A stretch of 64,000 bases of DNA, taken from CAYYFX01 sp046330135 (GTDB lineage Bacteria; ARS69). A program made the position numbers and the translations under genes. The stretch spans positions 1 through 64,000 of the forward strand of contig JAXLTI010000012.1 in NCBI GenBank assembly GCA_046330135.1. The letters are read 5' to 3'. Positions within the stretch are counted from its first letter, which is position 1. Each line of letters opens with the position of its first letter. Under the pieces are notes generated by a model. The model did no database searches and was not told the DNA's origin. It was given only the letters and a program-made list of their open reading frames with translations. Shown one piece after another: positions 24,909 through 33,447 of this stretch.

Positions 24909-26234
24909 CTACTCGACTCGCCCGAGCAGGGTGCGCACCCGCGCGAGCCCCGCCTCGATCTCGTCCACGCCGACCGCGCCCACGGACAGGCGGACCCAGC
25001 CATCGTGGCCTTCGCCCCCGAACGCCTCGAACGGCACCACCGCGAAGCCCGCTTCGTTGAGCAGGACCTGCCGCAGATCCTCGTTGTCGCGGATGACGCG
25101 TCCCGCGAGGCGGCGACCCTGGAGATCGAAGCGCACCGAGAGGTAGATGGCCCCCTGCGGCTCGATGTGCTCCACGGGCAGACCCGCCTCGCGCATGGCT
25201 CGGAAGCCCGCGTCCAGCGCGTGCAGGCGCGCCGAGAGCTCCCGGATCATCCAGCGCCGGTGGGCGAGCAGCGCGTCCCGATCCCGCAGGAAGCGGGCCG
25301 TAGCGATCTGCTCCGCGCGGGGCGCCCAGGATCCGTAGTGTCCGAGCAACGCGGCCATCTTCGCGGTGATGTCCGGCGGCCCGGCGACCCAGCCCACGCG
25401 CAGACCCGTGCCGCAAAGGCCCTTGCTCACGGCGTCGATGAGGAGCGTGTACGGCGCCATCTCCGGCACGAGCCCGACCGGAGTGAAGTGCTCCGCGGAC
25501 CCGAAGGTGAGGTTGCCGTACACCTGATCGAAGAGCACGAAGAGCGGACGCTCGCCGCGCGGGCGGCGGCGATCGTTCTCTTCGACGATCGCTTCGCAGA
25601 TCCCGCGGAGCTGCTCGCGCCCGATGCACGTGCCCGTGGGATTCAGGGGCGAGTTCAACGCCAGGACCCGCGCCCGCGAGAGATGCGGCTCCACGTCCGA
25701 GCGATCGGGGTGGAAGTTCTTCGCCGGCGTTCCGCGGATCTCCACCCCGACGGCGCCGCACAGGCGCACGTAGTGGTGGTTGTTCCAGGACGGGACGGGG
25801 AAGAGGATCGTCTCGCCGGGGTCTACGAGCGTGGTGTAGCCGGAGTAGAGGAGCGGCCGCGCGCCGCCGGCCACGAGGAAGGCGCTGGGCGAGTAGTCCA
25901 AGCCCAGGTCCTCGCGCGTCATCTCCGCGAGCGCCTCGCGAAGCTCCGCGACGCCCTGCACCGGAGGGTAGTTCGTCTCCCGGTGCTCGAGCGCATCGAT
26001 GATGCGGTCCACGAGACCCTGCGGCACCGGGAACTGCGAGGGGTGGAAATCTCCCACCGTGAGATCGAGGATGGAGATCCCCCGGGCCTTCATCTCGCGG
26101 ATCTCGCCCGCCACCTTGAGGATGGACGAGACGGGGATCTTCTCCGCGAAGCTCGAGACGCGGGAAGGTCCGCTGGCGGCCAGGATCCGCCCGATGTCCA
26201 CCGCCTCTTTCGCGCTTGCTCTCGCTGCGGTCAT
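24909..26234 (-). CDS. Class I/II PLP-dependent aminotransferase
   Basis: A 441-aa fold-type I aminotransferase related to aspartate aminotransferases. It has SPLNPTGT (cofactor/substrate loop) and the probable PLP lysine in DAVSKGLCGTGLRVGW, with the substrate Arg in a C-terminal WVRLSVGA. The N-terminus (IGRILAASGPSRVSSFAE) is longer than in typical AspAT. ATG at 26234 follows the upstream acyltransferase by 11 nt, so the two are co-transcribed. The amino donor and substrate are not determined; sugar-nucleotide or amino-acid metabolism are both possible. Confidence 0.85.
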   Translation of the reverse strand: MTAARASAKEAVDIGRILAASGPSRVSSFAEKIPVSSILKVAGEIREMKARGISILDLTVGDFHPSQFPVPQGLVDRIIDALEHRETNYPPVQGVAELREALAEMTREDLGLDYSPSAFLVAGGARPLLYSGYTTLVDPGETILFPVPSWNNHHYVRLCGAVGVEIRGTPAKNFHPDRSDVEPHLSRARVLALNSPLNPTGTCIGREQLRGICEAIVEENDRRRPRGERPLFVLFDQVYGNLTFGSAEHFTPVGLVPEMAPYTLLIDAVSKGLCGTGLRVGWVAGPPDITAKMAALLGHYGSWAPRAEQIATARFLRDRDALLAHRRWMIRELSARLHALDAGFRAMREAGLPVEHIEPQGAIYLSVRFDLQGRRLAGRVIRDNEDLRQVLLNEAGFAVVPFEAFGGEGHDGWVRLSVGAVGVDEIEAGLARVRTLLGRVE

Positions 26235-26245
26235 GGTCGCTCTCC

Positions 26246-26854
26246 TCAGCGCCGCGTGGGCGGGCTGCCCATCTTGACCAGGGTGGCCGCGCCGTTCACG
26301 AGGCGATAGACGTCTCCCGTCTTCGTGCAGCGCGCCTCTCCATTGGCATCGAACTCGAGCCGCGTTCCGTACCGTCCGACCCAGCCGACGGGGCGGGCCG
26401 GGCAGCCCACGACGAGCGCGAAGTCCGCGACGTCCCGGGTCACGACCGCGCCGGCGCCGACCATGGCGTGCCGGCCGATGGTGACGCCGCAGACGATCGT
26501 GGCGTTCGCGCCGATCGAGGCGCCCTCGCGAATGAGCGTGGATCGGAACTCGGTGTCCGGGTCCTTCTTGAACGCGGCGCGGGGCAGGAAATCGTTCGTG
26601 AAGGCCGCGTCGGGGCCGAGGAAGACGTAGTCCTCGCAGACGACCTTGTCCCACACCGAGACGCCGTTCTTGACGGTGCAGAAGCTCCCGAGCTTGGCGC
26701 CCTTCTCGATGAACGAGCCTTCGCCGATGTTGCAGCTCCGTCCGACCTCGGCGCCCTTCATCACGTGAGCGTGCGCCCAGATCCGGGTGCCGTCGCCCAC
26801 CGACTCGGACTCGCAGAGGCCTCTCTCGTGCACGAAGACGCCGGAGACGGTCAT
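26246..26854 (-). CDS. Left-handed beta-helix (hexapeptide) N-acyltransferase, WbpD/WxcM-like
   Basis: A 202-aa protein built of hexapeptide repeats (ESVGDGTRIWAHAHVMKGAE, IGEGSFIEKGAKLG, TIGRHAMVGAGAVVTRDV). The GTRIWAHAHV start and FLGPDAAFTNDFLPRAA segment match acetyltransferases that acylate amino sugars of UDP- or dTDP-linked precursors for O-antigen or glycans (WbpD, FdtC, WxcM N-domain). It is first in a two-gene unit with an aminotransferase, consistent with amino-sugar synthesis, although the aminotransferase is not of the usual DegT class. Confidence 0.82.
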   Translation of the reverse strand: MTVSGVFVHERGLCESESVGDGTRIWAHAHVMKGAEVGRSCNIGEGSFIEKGAKLGSFCTVKNGVSVWDKVVCEDYVFLGPDAAFTNDFLPRAAFKKDPDTEFRSTLIREGASIGANATIVCGVTIGRHAMVGAGAVVTRDVADFALVVGCPARPVGWVGRYGTRLEFDANGEARCTKTGDVYRLVNGAATLVKMGSPPTRR

Positions 26855-26884
26855 TCGTCACTCCTGTCGAATCGGCGGCCTTCC

Positions 26885-26913
26885 ACAATACGCTCCCGCT
26901 GCGGATCTGGCAA
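26885..26913 (-). promoter_or_regulatory. Predicted promoter of the acyltransferase-aminotransferase unit
   Basis: Minus strand: TTGCCA (26913-26908), 17-nt spacer, TATTGT (26890-26885), about 30 nt before the ATG at 26854; AGGAG is present near the start. Confidence 0.6.
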
Positions 26914-27073
26914 AAGCGCGCACGGCGGTTCTCGATCACGAGCTCCCGCCTTCAGCCGGTCCTGGGCGCTCCGCGACGGTCGGCCACGCCTTCCCCCGCC
27001 GAGGGCAGGCTCGCCGGCCGTGAGTGCGTCGAGGGGACCCACGACCGGACCCGGGCGGCGCCGCAGGGGCGCG

Positions 27074-27102
27074 TTGCCCTCGCGGGAGCGGGCGGATACC
27101 TT
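27074..27102 (+). promoter_or_regulatory. Predicted promoter of rocD
   Basis: TTGCCC (27074-27079), 17-nt spacer, TACCTT (27097-27102), about 68 nt upstream of the rocD ATG. Confidence 0.5.
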
Positions 27103-27170
27103 GGCCGGACTCGCGTGAGGGGTCGAGAATGCCGAAACCCCCCTAGACCCGCGACGCACGGAGGCTCCGC

Positions 27171-28403
27171 ATGGCCACGACCACGACGCACCGGTTCATC
27201 GAGATGGCGGACAAGTACGCCGCCCACAACTACCACCCGCTGCCGGTGGTCATCGAGCGCGCCCGCGGCGTGTGGGTGTGGGACCCCGAGGGGCGGAAGT
27301 ACATGGACCTCCTCGCGGCGTACTCGGCCGTCAACCAGGGCCACTGCCATCCGCGGATCCTCGAAGCGCTCCGCACGCAGGCCGAGCGCGTCACGCTCAC
27401 GTCCCGCGCGTTCCACAACGATCGCTTCGGACCGCTCTGCGAGCTGCTGTGCAGCTTCACCGGCTACGAGAAGGTGCTGCTCATGAACTCGGGCGCCGAG
27501 GCGGTCGAGACCGCGGTGAAGATGGCGCGGAAGTGGGGCTACGAGAAGAAGGGCATCCCGGAAGGAAAGGCGGAGATCATCGCGTGCGCCGGGAACTTCC
27601 ACGGGCGCACGACCACGATCGTGAGCTTCTCCACGGACGAGCAGTACCGCGAAGGCTTCGGCCCGTTCACCCCCGGCTTCCGCATCGTGCCGTACGGCGA
27701 CATCGCGGCGCTCGAGGCCGCCATCAATCCGAGCACGGCCGCGTTCCTCGTCGAGCCGATCCAGGGCGAGGCGGGGATCATCGTTCCGCCCGAGGGCTAC
27801 CTGAAGCGCGCGGCGGAGCTCTGCCGCCGCCACGACGTGCTCCTCATCGCGGACGAGATCCAGAGCGGCCTCGGCCGCACGGGCAAGCTCTTCGCCAGCG
27901 AGTGGGAAGGCGTGCGGCCGGACGCGATGATCGTGGGCAAGGCCCTGTCCGGCGGCTTCTATCCGGTCTCGGGCGTCCTCTCGTCCGACGCGATCATGTC
28001 CGTGTTCCGCCCCGGCGACCACGGCTCCACGTTCGGCGGCAACCCGCTCGGCTGTGCGGTCGCGATCGCCGCTCTCGAGGTCCTGCGGGACGAGAACCTG
28101 GTGGAGAAGTCGCGCACGCTCGGCGAGTACTTCGTGGGCCGGCTGCGCGCGCTGCCGCCGGCGAACGTCCGCGAGATCCGCGGGCGCGGGCTCTGGATCG
28201 GCATCGAGATCAAGCGCGCGTCCGGGCCGGCGCGGCCCTACTGCGAGCACCTGATGGAGCTCGGCCTCCTGGCGAAGGAGACGCACGAGCAGGTGGTCCG
28301 CATCGCGCCGCCGCTCGTCATCACGCGCGAAGAGATCGACTGGGCCGTCGAGCGCATCGCGAAGGCCCTCGCCGTGAGCCACGGAGGCGGCACGCACCAC
28401 TAG
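27171..28403 (+). CDS. rocD: Ornithine aminotransferase
   Basis: A 410-aa class III PLP aminotransferase converting ornithine plus 2-oxoglutarate to glutamate semialdehyde plus glutamate. The N-terminal segment ADKYAAHNYHPLPVVIERA and LAAYSAVNQGHCHPRI are specific to ornithine aminotransferases. MNSGAEAVETAVKMARKWG, the DEIQSGLGRTG aspartate and VGKALSGGFYPVSG (PLP lysine) are intact. It is monocistronic. The product would be oxidised by the pruA-type dehydrogenase at 46.7 kb, giving ornithine to glutamate. Confidence 0.94.
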   Translation: MATTTTHRFIEMADKYAAHNYHPLPVVIERARGVWVWDPEGRKYMDLLAAYSAVNQGHCHPRILEALRTQAERVTLTSRAFHNDRFGPLCELLCSFTGYEKVLLMNSGAEAVETAVKMARKWGYEKKGIPEGKAEIIACAGNFHGRTTTIVSFSTDEQYREGFGPFTPGFRIVPYGDIAALEAAINPSTAAFLVEPIQGEAGIIVPPEGYLKRAAELCRRHDVLLIADEIQSGLGRTGKLFASEWEGVRPDAMIVGKALSGGFYPVSGVLSSDAIMSVFRPGDHGSTFGGNPLGCAVAIAALEVLRDENLVEKSRTLGEYFVGRLRALPPANVREIRGRGLWIGIEIKRASGPARPYCEHLMELGLLAKETHEQVVRIAPPLVITREEIDWAVERIAKALAVSHGGGTHH

Positions 28404-28441
28404 CGCCCGCCTCGCGCGGCAGGTGGCCGCACGTGATGCAC

Positions 28442-28592
28442 GCGTCGTCGGCTCGGCGGCGCGTGCTTCCGCATCGGACGGTCGCCTCCGCCGTCCCGGC
28501 TCCGGCGCCCTCCCGCTCCGTCGCCTCCGCCATCCGTGGCTCCGGCGACTCCGCGAAGCCGCTGCGAAAGCACGCCACCGAGCCGCCGACGC
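28442..28592 (+). repeat. Hairpin module A1 of the repeat element
   Basis: Imperfect inverted arms of about 30 nt (28442-28473 and 28563-28592) enclose a ~90-nt core with the words GCGCCCTCCCGCTCC and CCTCCGCCATCC. Arms and core correspond to module B1 at 58966-59117, with several arm differences compensated on the opposite arm. Confidence 0.8.
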
Positions 28593-28808
28593 CTACCTCG
28601 CCTCGCGCGGTCTGCGCCGACGCGACGAGGGATTGCGGCGGCTCGTCCAGCTCGGTCGCGGGATCCCTCGGCGCACGGCATCGCCGAGCGGACGCTGATC
28701 GCGGCCGATTCGCGCTGAGTTGCCGAGCAACGTGCCGGCGGCGAGGCTCGCGACGGGTCTGCCGCGCGACTCGGCTCGTGCCGGTCTCACCGCCACGACC
28801 CGGTATCG

Positions 28809-28947
28809 GTCTCGCCTCGGGGCCGGCCTCTTCGCCGCGGCGAAGCTACGGCGGCGGAGCCAGGATGGCGGAGCCGCCGAGCGGGAGGGCGCTGCGGCCA
28901 GGACGGCTGACCCGTCCGAGGCGAAGAGGCCGGCCCCGAGGCGAGAC
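28809..28947 (-). repeat. Hairpin module A2: perfect 28-bp inverted repeat with reversed core
   Basis: 28809-28836 is the exact reverse complement of 28920-28947 (28 of 28), separated by 83 nt. The enclosed 28849-28895 is the repeat core in the opposite orientation: its reverse complement contains GCGCCCTCCCGCTC and GGCGGCTCCGCCATCCTGGC, matching 59030-59070 almost exactly. Confidence 0.85.
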
Positions 28948-29080
28948 GAGCGAACCCTGACACGGCTCTGAGCCGACGAGGCGAGACGAGGCGACCCCTG
29001 ACACGGCTCTGAGCCGACGTGGCGAGACGAGGCGACCCCTGACACGACTCTGAGCCGAGACCTGAGGCGAGACGGTCGAG
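28938..29080 (+). repeat. 41-bp tandem tail of copy A
   Basis: Units at 28938-28977 (40 nt), 28978-29018 (41 nt) and 29019-29058, plus a partial copy to about 29080. Each has GAGGCGAGACGAG, then CCCTGACACGGCTC and TGAGCCGA. CGGCTC-T-GAGCCG inside each unit is a small palindrome. The same unit occurs at 1-90 and 59350-59425. Confidence 0.85.
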
Positions 29081-29089
29081 CCGCTTGAC

Positions 29090-29932
29090 TCACGGGCCGC
29101 GGCGGCTGCCCAGTTCGGAGACGAGCGCGCCGAAGACGATGAGGGCGCCGCCGGCGCAGGCGAGGGCGTCGATGGATTCCACGCGCAGGCTCCAGGAGAA
29201 GAACGCTGCGAAGACGGGCTCGGTGGCGTAGATGACGGCGGCGCGGGTGGGATCCACGCGGGGCTGGAAGCGCAGCTGAAGCCACGTGGTCCCGGCCGTC
29301 GCGAGCACCGCGGTGGAGACCAACGCGACGCCGAGCCAAGGCGTGGGAGCGAGGTGCGGCCGCTCGAGGACCGGGGTGGCGGCGAGGGCCAGCGTGCCCG
29401 TGGTCGCGAGCTGCGCCACGAGGAGGCCGCCGGTGTCGGCCTTCGCTCCCCATCGCGCGATGAGCACGACGTGCAGGGCGAACAGCGCCGCGCAGGCGAG
29501 CGTCCAGAGCTCTCCGGGCGTCCACGCCGGGCCGCGGGCTCCGGTGACGAGCCACAGCCCCGGGAGGGCGATCGCGAGACCGATGAGCGACGCCGGGGCG
29601 GGACGCCGGCGGAAGAGCGCGAAGGCCCAGAGCGGCACGATCGTGACGTTGAGCGCGGTCAGGAACGCCGAGCGCGCCGGCGTGGTCGTCACGAGTCCGA
29701 GGGTCTGCGTCGTATAGCCGCCGAGCAGCACGAGCCCCAGCGGGATGCCCGTGCGCAGCGCCCGCCGGAGCGCATCGCGGCTCTCGAGCAACGGCAACGC
29801 CGCGAACGTCGCGAGGAGGAACCGCGCCGCCACGAACAGAAGGGGCGACGCGTCGGCGAGCCCGCGCTTGACGGCGACGAACGTGCCGCCCCAGAGCGCG
29901 GACACGAGCAGGAGCGCGAGGACGGGTCTCAT
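29090..29932 (-). CDS. EamA/DMT-family transporter
   Basis: A 280-aa inner-membrane protein with ten predicted hydrophobic helices in two EamA repeats. The N-terminus ALLLVSALWGGTFVAVKRGL and the second-half ATEPVFAAFFSWSL are typical of drug/metabolite transporters. The substrate cannot be read from sequence. It is the last gene of the minus-strand run that starts with the enzyme I-like gene; its 3' end abuts repeat copy A. Confidence 0.88.
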   Translation of the reverse strand: MRPVLALLLVSALWGGTFVAVKRGLADASPLLFVAARFLLATFAALPLLESRDALRRALRTGIPLGLVLLGGYTTQTLGLVTTTPARSAFLTALNVTIVPLWAFALFRRRPAPASLIGLAIALPGLWLVTGARGPAWTPGELWTLACAALFALHVVLIARWGAKADTGGLLVAQLATTGTLALAATPVLERPHLAPTPWLGVALVSTAVLATAGTTWLQLRFQPRVDPTRAAVIYATEPVFAAFFSWSLRVESIDALACAGGALIVFGALVSELGSRRGP

Positions 29933-30030
29933 CCGCGCGAGGATCCTACAAGGCGATCCTGCGGTCGAACGTCAATGCGCGATCGGCGAGGGCGACCGCT
30001 CGGCGGGACGTCCGGTGGATCGGGGAGCGA

Positions 30031-30414
30031 TCAGTCCAGAGGCTCTTCGTCGGGGCCGTCGAGCCCGGGCACCGTCAGGGCCTCGGCGTTCGCCGGCGAG
30101 GTCCCGGCCGCCGACACGTGATCCTCGCCGAGTCGCCAGGTGATCGCGGTCTCCTGCCCGTGCGCGAGCGCGGGGAAGTCCACGACGCCGTTCTCGAAGT
30201 CGCGGAGGTGGCAGCCGATCTCCTGCAGCTCCTGGATGAACTCGGCCAGCTCCCGCATGATGCGATCGTGCTCGGGCGAGGAGTTGCCGTACTCGTCGCG
30301 GACCTTCATCAGATCGCGCCACAGATCGGCGACGTCCGAGACGATGGATCGCACGAGGGGCAGGGAGCGGTTCGCATCTTCGGTCGTGAACACGACGCGT
30401 CCGCGCGTGACCAT
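30031..30414 (-). CDS. DUF2203 domain protein
   Basis: A 127-aa soluble protein of the DUF2203 family. It begins VVFTTEDANRSLPLVRSIVSD, has a central helical pair and ends the domain with the conserved GCHLRDFENGVVDFPAL and ITWRLGED. Function unknown. It sits 62 nt downstream of the korB-type gene on the same strand. The C-terminus is a short acidic tail. Confidence 0.88.
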   Translation of the reverse strand: MVTRGRVVFTTEDANRSLPLVRSIVSDVADLWRDLMKVRDEYGNSSPEHDRIMRELAEFIQELQEIGCHLRDFENGVVDFPALAHGQETAITWRLGEDHVSAAGTSPANAEALTVPGLDGPDEEPLD

Positions 30415-30476
30415 CGGGGCCTCCCGCGCCTCCCGGGAGCGGAGCTTCACCGTCTCCGGGGGCTTCCTGCCCCTGA

Positions 30477-31523
30477 CTATCGGCCGCTGCGTTCCTTTCC
30501 TTGAACCTCCCAGACGTCTCCTTCTTCGAGGAGCGCCTGGAGGTCGCCCGGCCCTTCGGCCTCGCGGGCCCGCTGCAGCTGCGCGTGGGCGGCGCCGTCG
30601 TAGGTGGGTCGCTGCACCGCGCGGAAGACTCCGATGGCCACCGGGAACTCGGGCGGCTCCATCCGGCTGAGCCAGAACGCGCGCGAGGGGCGGTTCCGCG
30701 TCTCGTCGTGCACGAGGACCTGCTCGGGACGCACGCCGTTCTCGCCGATGCGCACCGCCTCGAGGCCCTCGTCCTGGAAGCGCAGCCCGCGATCGCGGTC
30801 CTTCCCGTAGATCATGGGCGCTCCGTGCACCAGCTCGATCTGCGCGTCGCTGCGGACTTCCTTCGCCGTCACGGACTCGAACGCGCCGTCGTTGAAGATG
30901 TTGCAATTCTGGTAGATCTCGACGAAGGCCGTGCCCTCGTGGGCGGCCGCGCGCGCGAGCGTCTCCTTGAGGTGCTTCGGGTACACGTCCACCGTGCGGG
31001 CCACGAACGTGGCGTCCGAGCCCAGCGCCACCGAGAGCGGGATGAACGGCCGCTCCACGGTTCCGTAAGGCGTGGACTTCGTCTTCTTGCCGAACTCGGA
31101 GGTGGGCGAGGCCTGGCCCTTCGTCAGACCGTAGATGCGGTTGTTGAAGAGCAGCACCTTGAGGCCCACGTTGCGCCGCAAGAGGTGGATCAGGTGGTTG
31201 CCGCCGATCGAAAGACCGTCTCCATCCCCCGTGACGACCCACACCGAGAGGTCCGGGTTCGCGAGCTTCACCCCCGTGGCGACGGCGGGCGCGCGCCCGT
31301 GGATGGTGTGGAAGCCGTAGGTGTTCATGTAGTACGGGAATCGGCTCGAGCACCCGATGCCCGATACGAACACGAACTTCTCGCGCGGGATGCCGAGGTC
31401 GGGCAGCACGCTCTGAACGGCGGCGAGGATGGAGTAGTCCCCGCAGCCCGGGCACCAGCGCACCTCCTGGTCGGAGGAGAAGTCCTTCTTGGTGAGGACA
31501 CGGGGCTCGGCGGTCGTGGACAT
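30477..31523 (-). CDS. korB: 2-oxoacid:ferredoxin oxidoreductase subunit beta
   Basis: A 348-aa TPP-binding subunit. It has WCPGCGDYSILAAVQ, GIGCSSRFPYYMNTYGFHTIHG and the TPP/Mg motif GDGDGLSIGGNHLIHLLRRN. With the upstream alpha subunit it would catalyse reversible CoA-dependent oxidative decarboxylation of a 2-oxoacid, most often 2-oxoglutarate for this two-subunit type, reducing ferredoxin. The ATG is 2 nt past the alpha stop. The kor symbol is by type; substrate choice is inferred. Confidence 0.9.
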   Translation of the reverse strand: MSTTAEPRVLTKKDFSSDQEVRWCPGCGDYSILAAVQSVLPDLGIPREKFVFVSGIGCSSRFPYYMNTYGFHTIHGRAPAVATGVKLANPDLSVWVVTGDGDGLSIGGNHLIHLLRRNVGLKVLLFNNRIYGLTKGQASPTSEFGKKTKSTPYGTVERPFIPLSVALGSDATFVARTVDVYPKHLKETLARAAAHEGTAFVEIYQNCNIFNDGAFESVTAKEVRSDAQIELVHGAPMIYGKDRDRGLRFQDEGLEAVRIGENGVRPEQVLVHDETRNRPSRAFWLSRMEPPEFPVAIGVFRAVQRPTYDGAAHAQLQRAREAEGPGDLQALLEEGDVWEVQGKERSGR

Positions 31524-31525
31524 CG

Positions 31526-33382
31526 TCACTTCCCTCGCGCGGCGCGGATGGCGTTCATGATCTCGGTGCTCTGGAACGGCTTGCCCTGCACCTTGCTCAC
31601 GACGTGCGCGTCCACGAGGTAACGGGCGCGCAGCAGCGTGGTGAGCTGCCCGAGGTTGAGCTCGGGGACGAGCACCTTCTCGAAGCGGCGCAGGATCTCG
31701 CCGAGATTCGACGGCAGCGGGTGGAGATGGCGCAGGTGCACGTGGCTCGCCGTCTCTCCGCGGTCGTGCAGGCGGCGCAGCGCGCTGCGGATGGCGCCGT
31801 ACGTGCTGCCCCAGCCCACGACGAGCACGTCGCCCTGCTCCGGGCCCTCGATCTGCGCGGGCGGGATGTCCTTCGCGATGTTGCGCACCTTCTCGTCGCG
31901 CAGCCGCACCATGTGCTCGTGGTTCGCGGCCTCGTAGTTCACGTGCCCGGTCACGTCCTGCTTCTCGAGCCCGCCGATGCGATGCTCCAGCCCCGGCGTT
32001 CCGGGGATGGCCCACGGGCGAGCGAGCGTTGCGGGATCCCTCGAGTACGGCTGGAAGCCTTCCGGATCCGTGCGATAGCGCAGCGGGATCGCGGGCAGGT
32101 CGTCGAGGCGCGGAATGCGCCACGGCTCCGCGCCGTTCGCCAGATACCCGTCCGAAAGCAGGATCACCGGCGTCATGTACTTCACCGCGATGCGCACCGC
32201 TTCCAGGGCCATCCAGAAGCAGTCCCCCGGCGTGGCCGCCGCGATGACCGGAATGGGCGCCTCGCTGTTGCGGCCCCAGATCGCCTGGAGGAGGTCCGCC
32301 TGCTCGGTCTTCGTGGGCAGCCCCGTGGACGGGCCGCCGCGCTGGATGTCGATCACCACGAGGGGCAGCTCGACCGCGACCGCGAGGCCCATCGCCTCGG
32401 TCTTGAGCGCCATTCCCGGTCCGCTCGTGGCGGTGACGCCGATCTTGCCGGCGTAGGACGCGCCGATCGCGGCGCAGATCGCGGAGATCTCGTCCTCCGC
32501 CTGGAACGTGAGGATGCCGAACCGCTTGTAGCGGGAGAGGGCGTGCAGCACGTCGGAGGCCGGCGTGATGGGATAGCCGGCGAGGACGAGACCGGTGCGC
32601 GCCTGCCACGACGCGGCCACGAGCCCCGTGGCGAGCGCGGTGTTCCCGCTGATGTTGCGGTAGCGGCCCGGAGGGAAGGGCGCGGGGTCCACCCGGTACG
32701 TGGTCTGGAAGACGTGCGTGGCCTCGCAGTACGCGATCCCCGCCTTGAGCGCCGTCCGGTTCGCGAGCATCACCTCCGGGCGGTGCGCGAAGTTCTTCTC
32801 CAGCCATGCCTCGGTGGGCGCGGTGGGCCGGTTGTAGAGGTAGTAGGCGATGCCCAGGGCGAAGAAGTTCTTGCACTGGTCCACCATCTTCCGCGGGAGA
32901 TCCTGGCTCTCGAGCGCCTTGCGCGTCAGCGACGTGATGGGCACGGCGATGAGTCGCCAGCCCTCGAGCGTGCCGTCCTCGAGCGGATTGCGCTCGTATC
33001 CCGCGAGCTTGAGGTTCTTCTCCGCGAAGTTGTCCGAGTTCACGATGAGCAGACCGCCGGCCTTCAGGTCGCGGACGTTCGTCTTCAACGCCGCCGGGTT
33101 CATCGCCACGAGCACGTCCGGCTCGTCCCCGGGAGTGTGGATGTCGAAGTTCGCGAAGTTGATCTGGAAGCCGGACACGCCGGGCAAGGATCCGGCGGGC
33201 GCGCGGATCTCCGCGGGGAAGTCCGGGAAGGTGGCCAGGTCGTTGCCGAAGACCGCGGCCGTGTTGGTGAACTGGCTCCCCGTCAGCTGGATGCCGTCGC
33301 CCGAGTCGCCGACGAACCGCACCACCACGCGGTCCACGACCTCCACGCGGGTTTGCTGCGCGCTCTCGATATCCGTGCTCAT
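31526..33382 (-). CDS. korA: 2-oxoacid:ferredoxin oxidoreductase subunit alpha (gamma-alpha fusion)
   Basis: A 618-aa fused subunit. The N-terminal gamma-like domain (res ~18-200; VVRFVGDSGDGIQLTGSQF) is followed by the pyrimidine-binding alpha domain (res ~230-470; ITPASDVLHAL, AEDEISAICAAIGASYAG, TSGPGMALKTEAMGLA, RGGPSTGLPTKTEQADL) and a C-terminal transketolase-like domain (VVGWGSTYGAIR). Typical of KorA of aerobic/microaerobic bacteria. GAAGGGA precedes the ATG. It forms a complex with the beta subunit encoded next. With sucCD it would complete 2-oxoglutarate to succinate. Confidence 0.92.
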   Translation of the reverse strand: MSTDIESAQQTRVEVVDRVVVRFVGDSGDGIQLTGSQFTNTAAVFGNDLATFPDFPAEIRAPAGSLPGVSGFQINFANFDIHTPGDEPDVLVAMNPAALKTNVRDLKAGGLLIVNSDNFAEKNLKLAGYERNPLEDGTLEGWRLIAVPITSLTRKALESQDLPRKMVDQCKNFFALGIAYYLYNRPTAPTEAWLEKNFAHRPEVMLANRTALKAGIAYCEATHVFQTTYRVDPAPFPPGRYRNISGNTALATGLVAASWQARTGLVLAGYPITPASDVLHALSRYKRFGILTFQAEDEISAICAAIGASYAGKIGVTATSGPGMALKTEAMGLAVAVELPLVVIDIQRGGPSTGLPTKTEQADLLQAIWGRNSEAPIPVIAAATPGDCFWMALEAVRIAVKYMTPVILLSDGYLANGAEPWRIPRLDDLPAIPLRYRTDPEGFQPYSRDPATLARPWAIPGTPGLEHRIGGLEKQDVTGHVNYEAANHEHMVRLRDEKVRNIAKDIPPAQIEGPEQGDVLVVGWGSTYGAIRSALRRLHDRGETASHVHLRHLHPLPSNLGEILRRFEKVLVPELNLGQLTTLLRARYLVDAHVVSKVQGKPFQSTEIMNAIRAARGK

Positions 33383-33447
33383 CGCGTCCCTTCGTCCGTT
33401 CTCGTGTCTCGGTTCGCGCGCCGTCGCGACGCCGGCCGTGCCGGATC

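Larger units (their letters stand above)
26855..27170. other. Divergent intergenic region, acyltransferase / rocD
   Basis: A 316-bp gap with two promoter matches, minus strand 26885-26913 and plus strand 27074-27102. No gene is supported between them. Confidence 0.6.
28404..29089. repeat. Convergent-gap repeat element, copy A
   Basis: This 686-bp gap between the 3' ends of rocD and the EamA gene is filled by a composite repeat colinear with 58898-59450. Parts: (i) hairpin module 28442-28592; (ii) a unique-looking middle, with a shared stretch around 28734-28812 that includes ACGACCCGGTATCGG; (iii) a second hairpin module 28809-28947 with perfect 28-bp arms and an inverted copy of the core; (iv) 3.5 tandem copies of a ~41-bp unit (28938-29080) ending at the EamA stop. 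No convincing open frame. Confidence 0.85.

Noticed and set aside
28423..28971. Small open frames in repeat copy A
   Set aside because: They are Arg/Ala-rich, lack ribosome sites, and are not preserved in frame in copy B.
29943..29970. Possible EamA promoter TTGACG...TAGGAT on the minus strand
   Set aside because: The spacer is 21 nt and the -10 is too near the ATG at 29932; the gene is probably read through from upstream.
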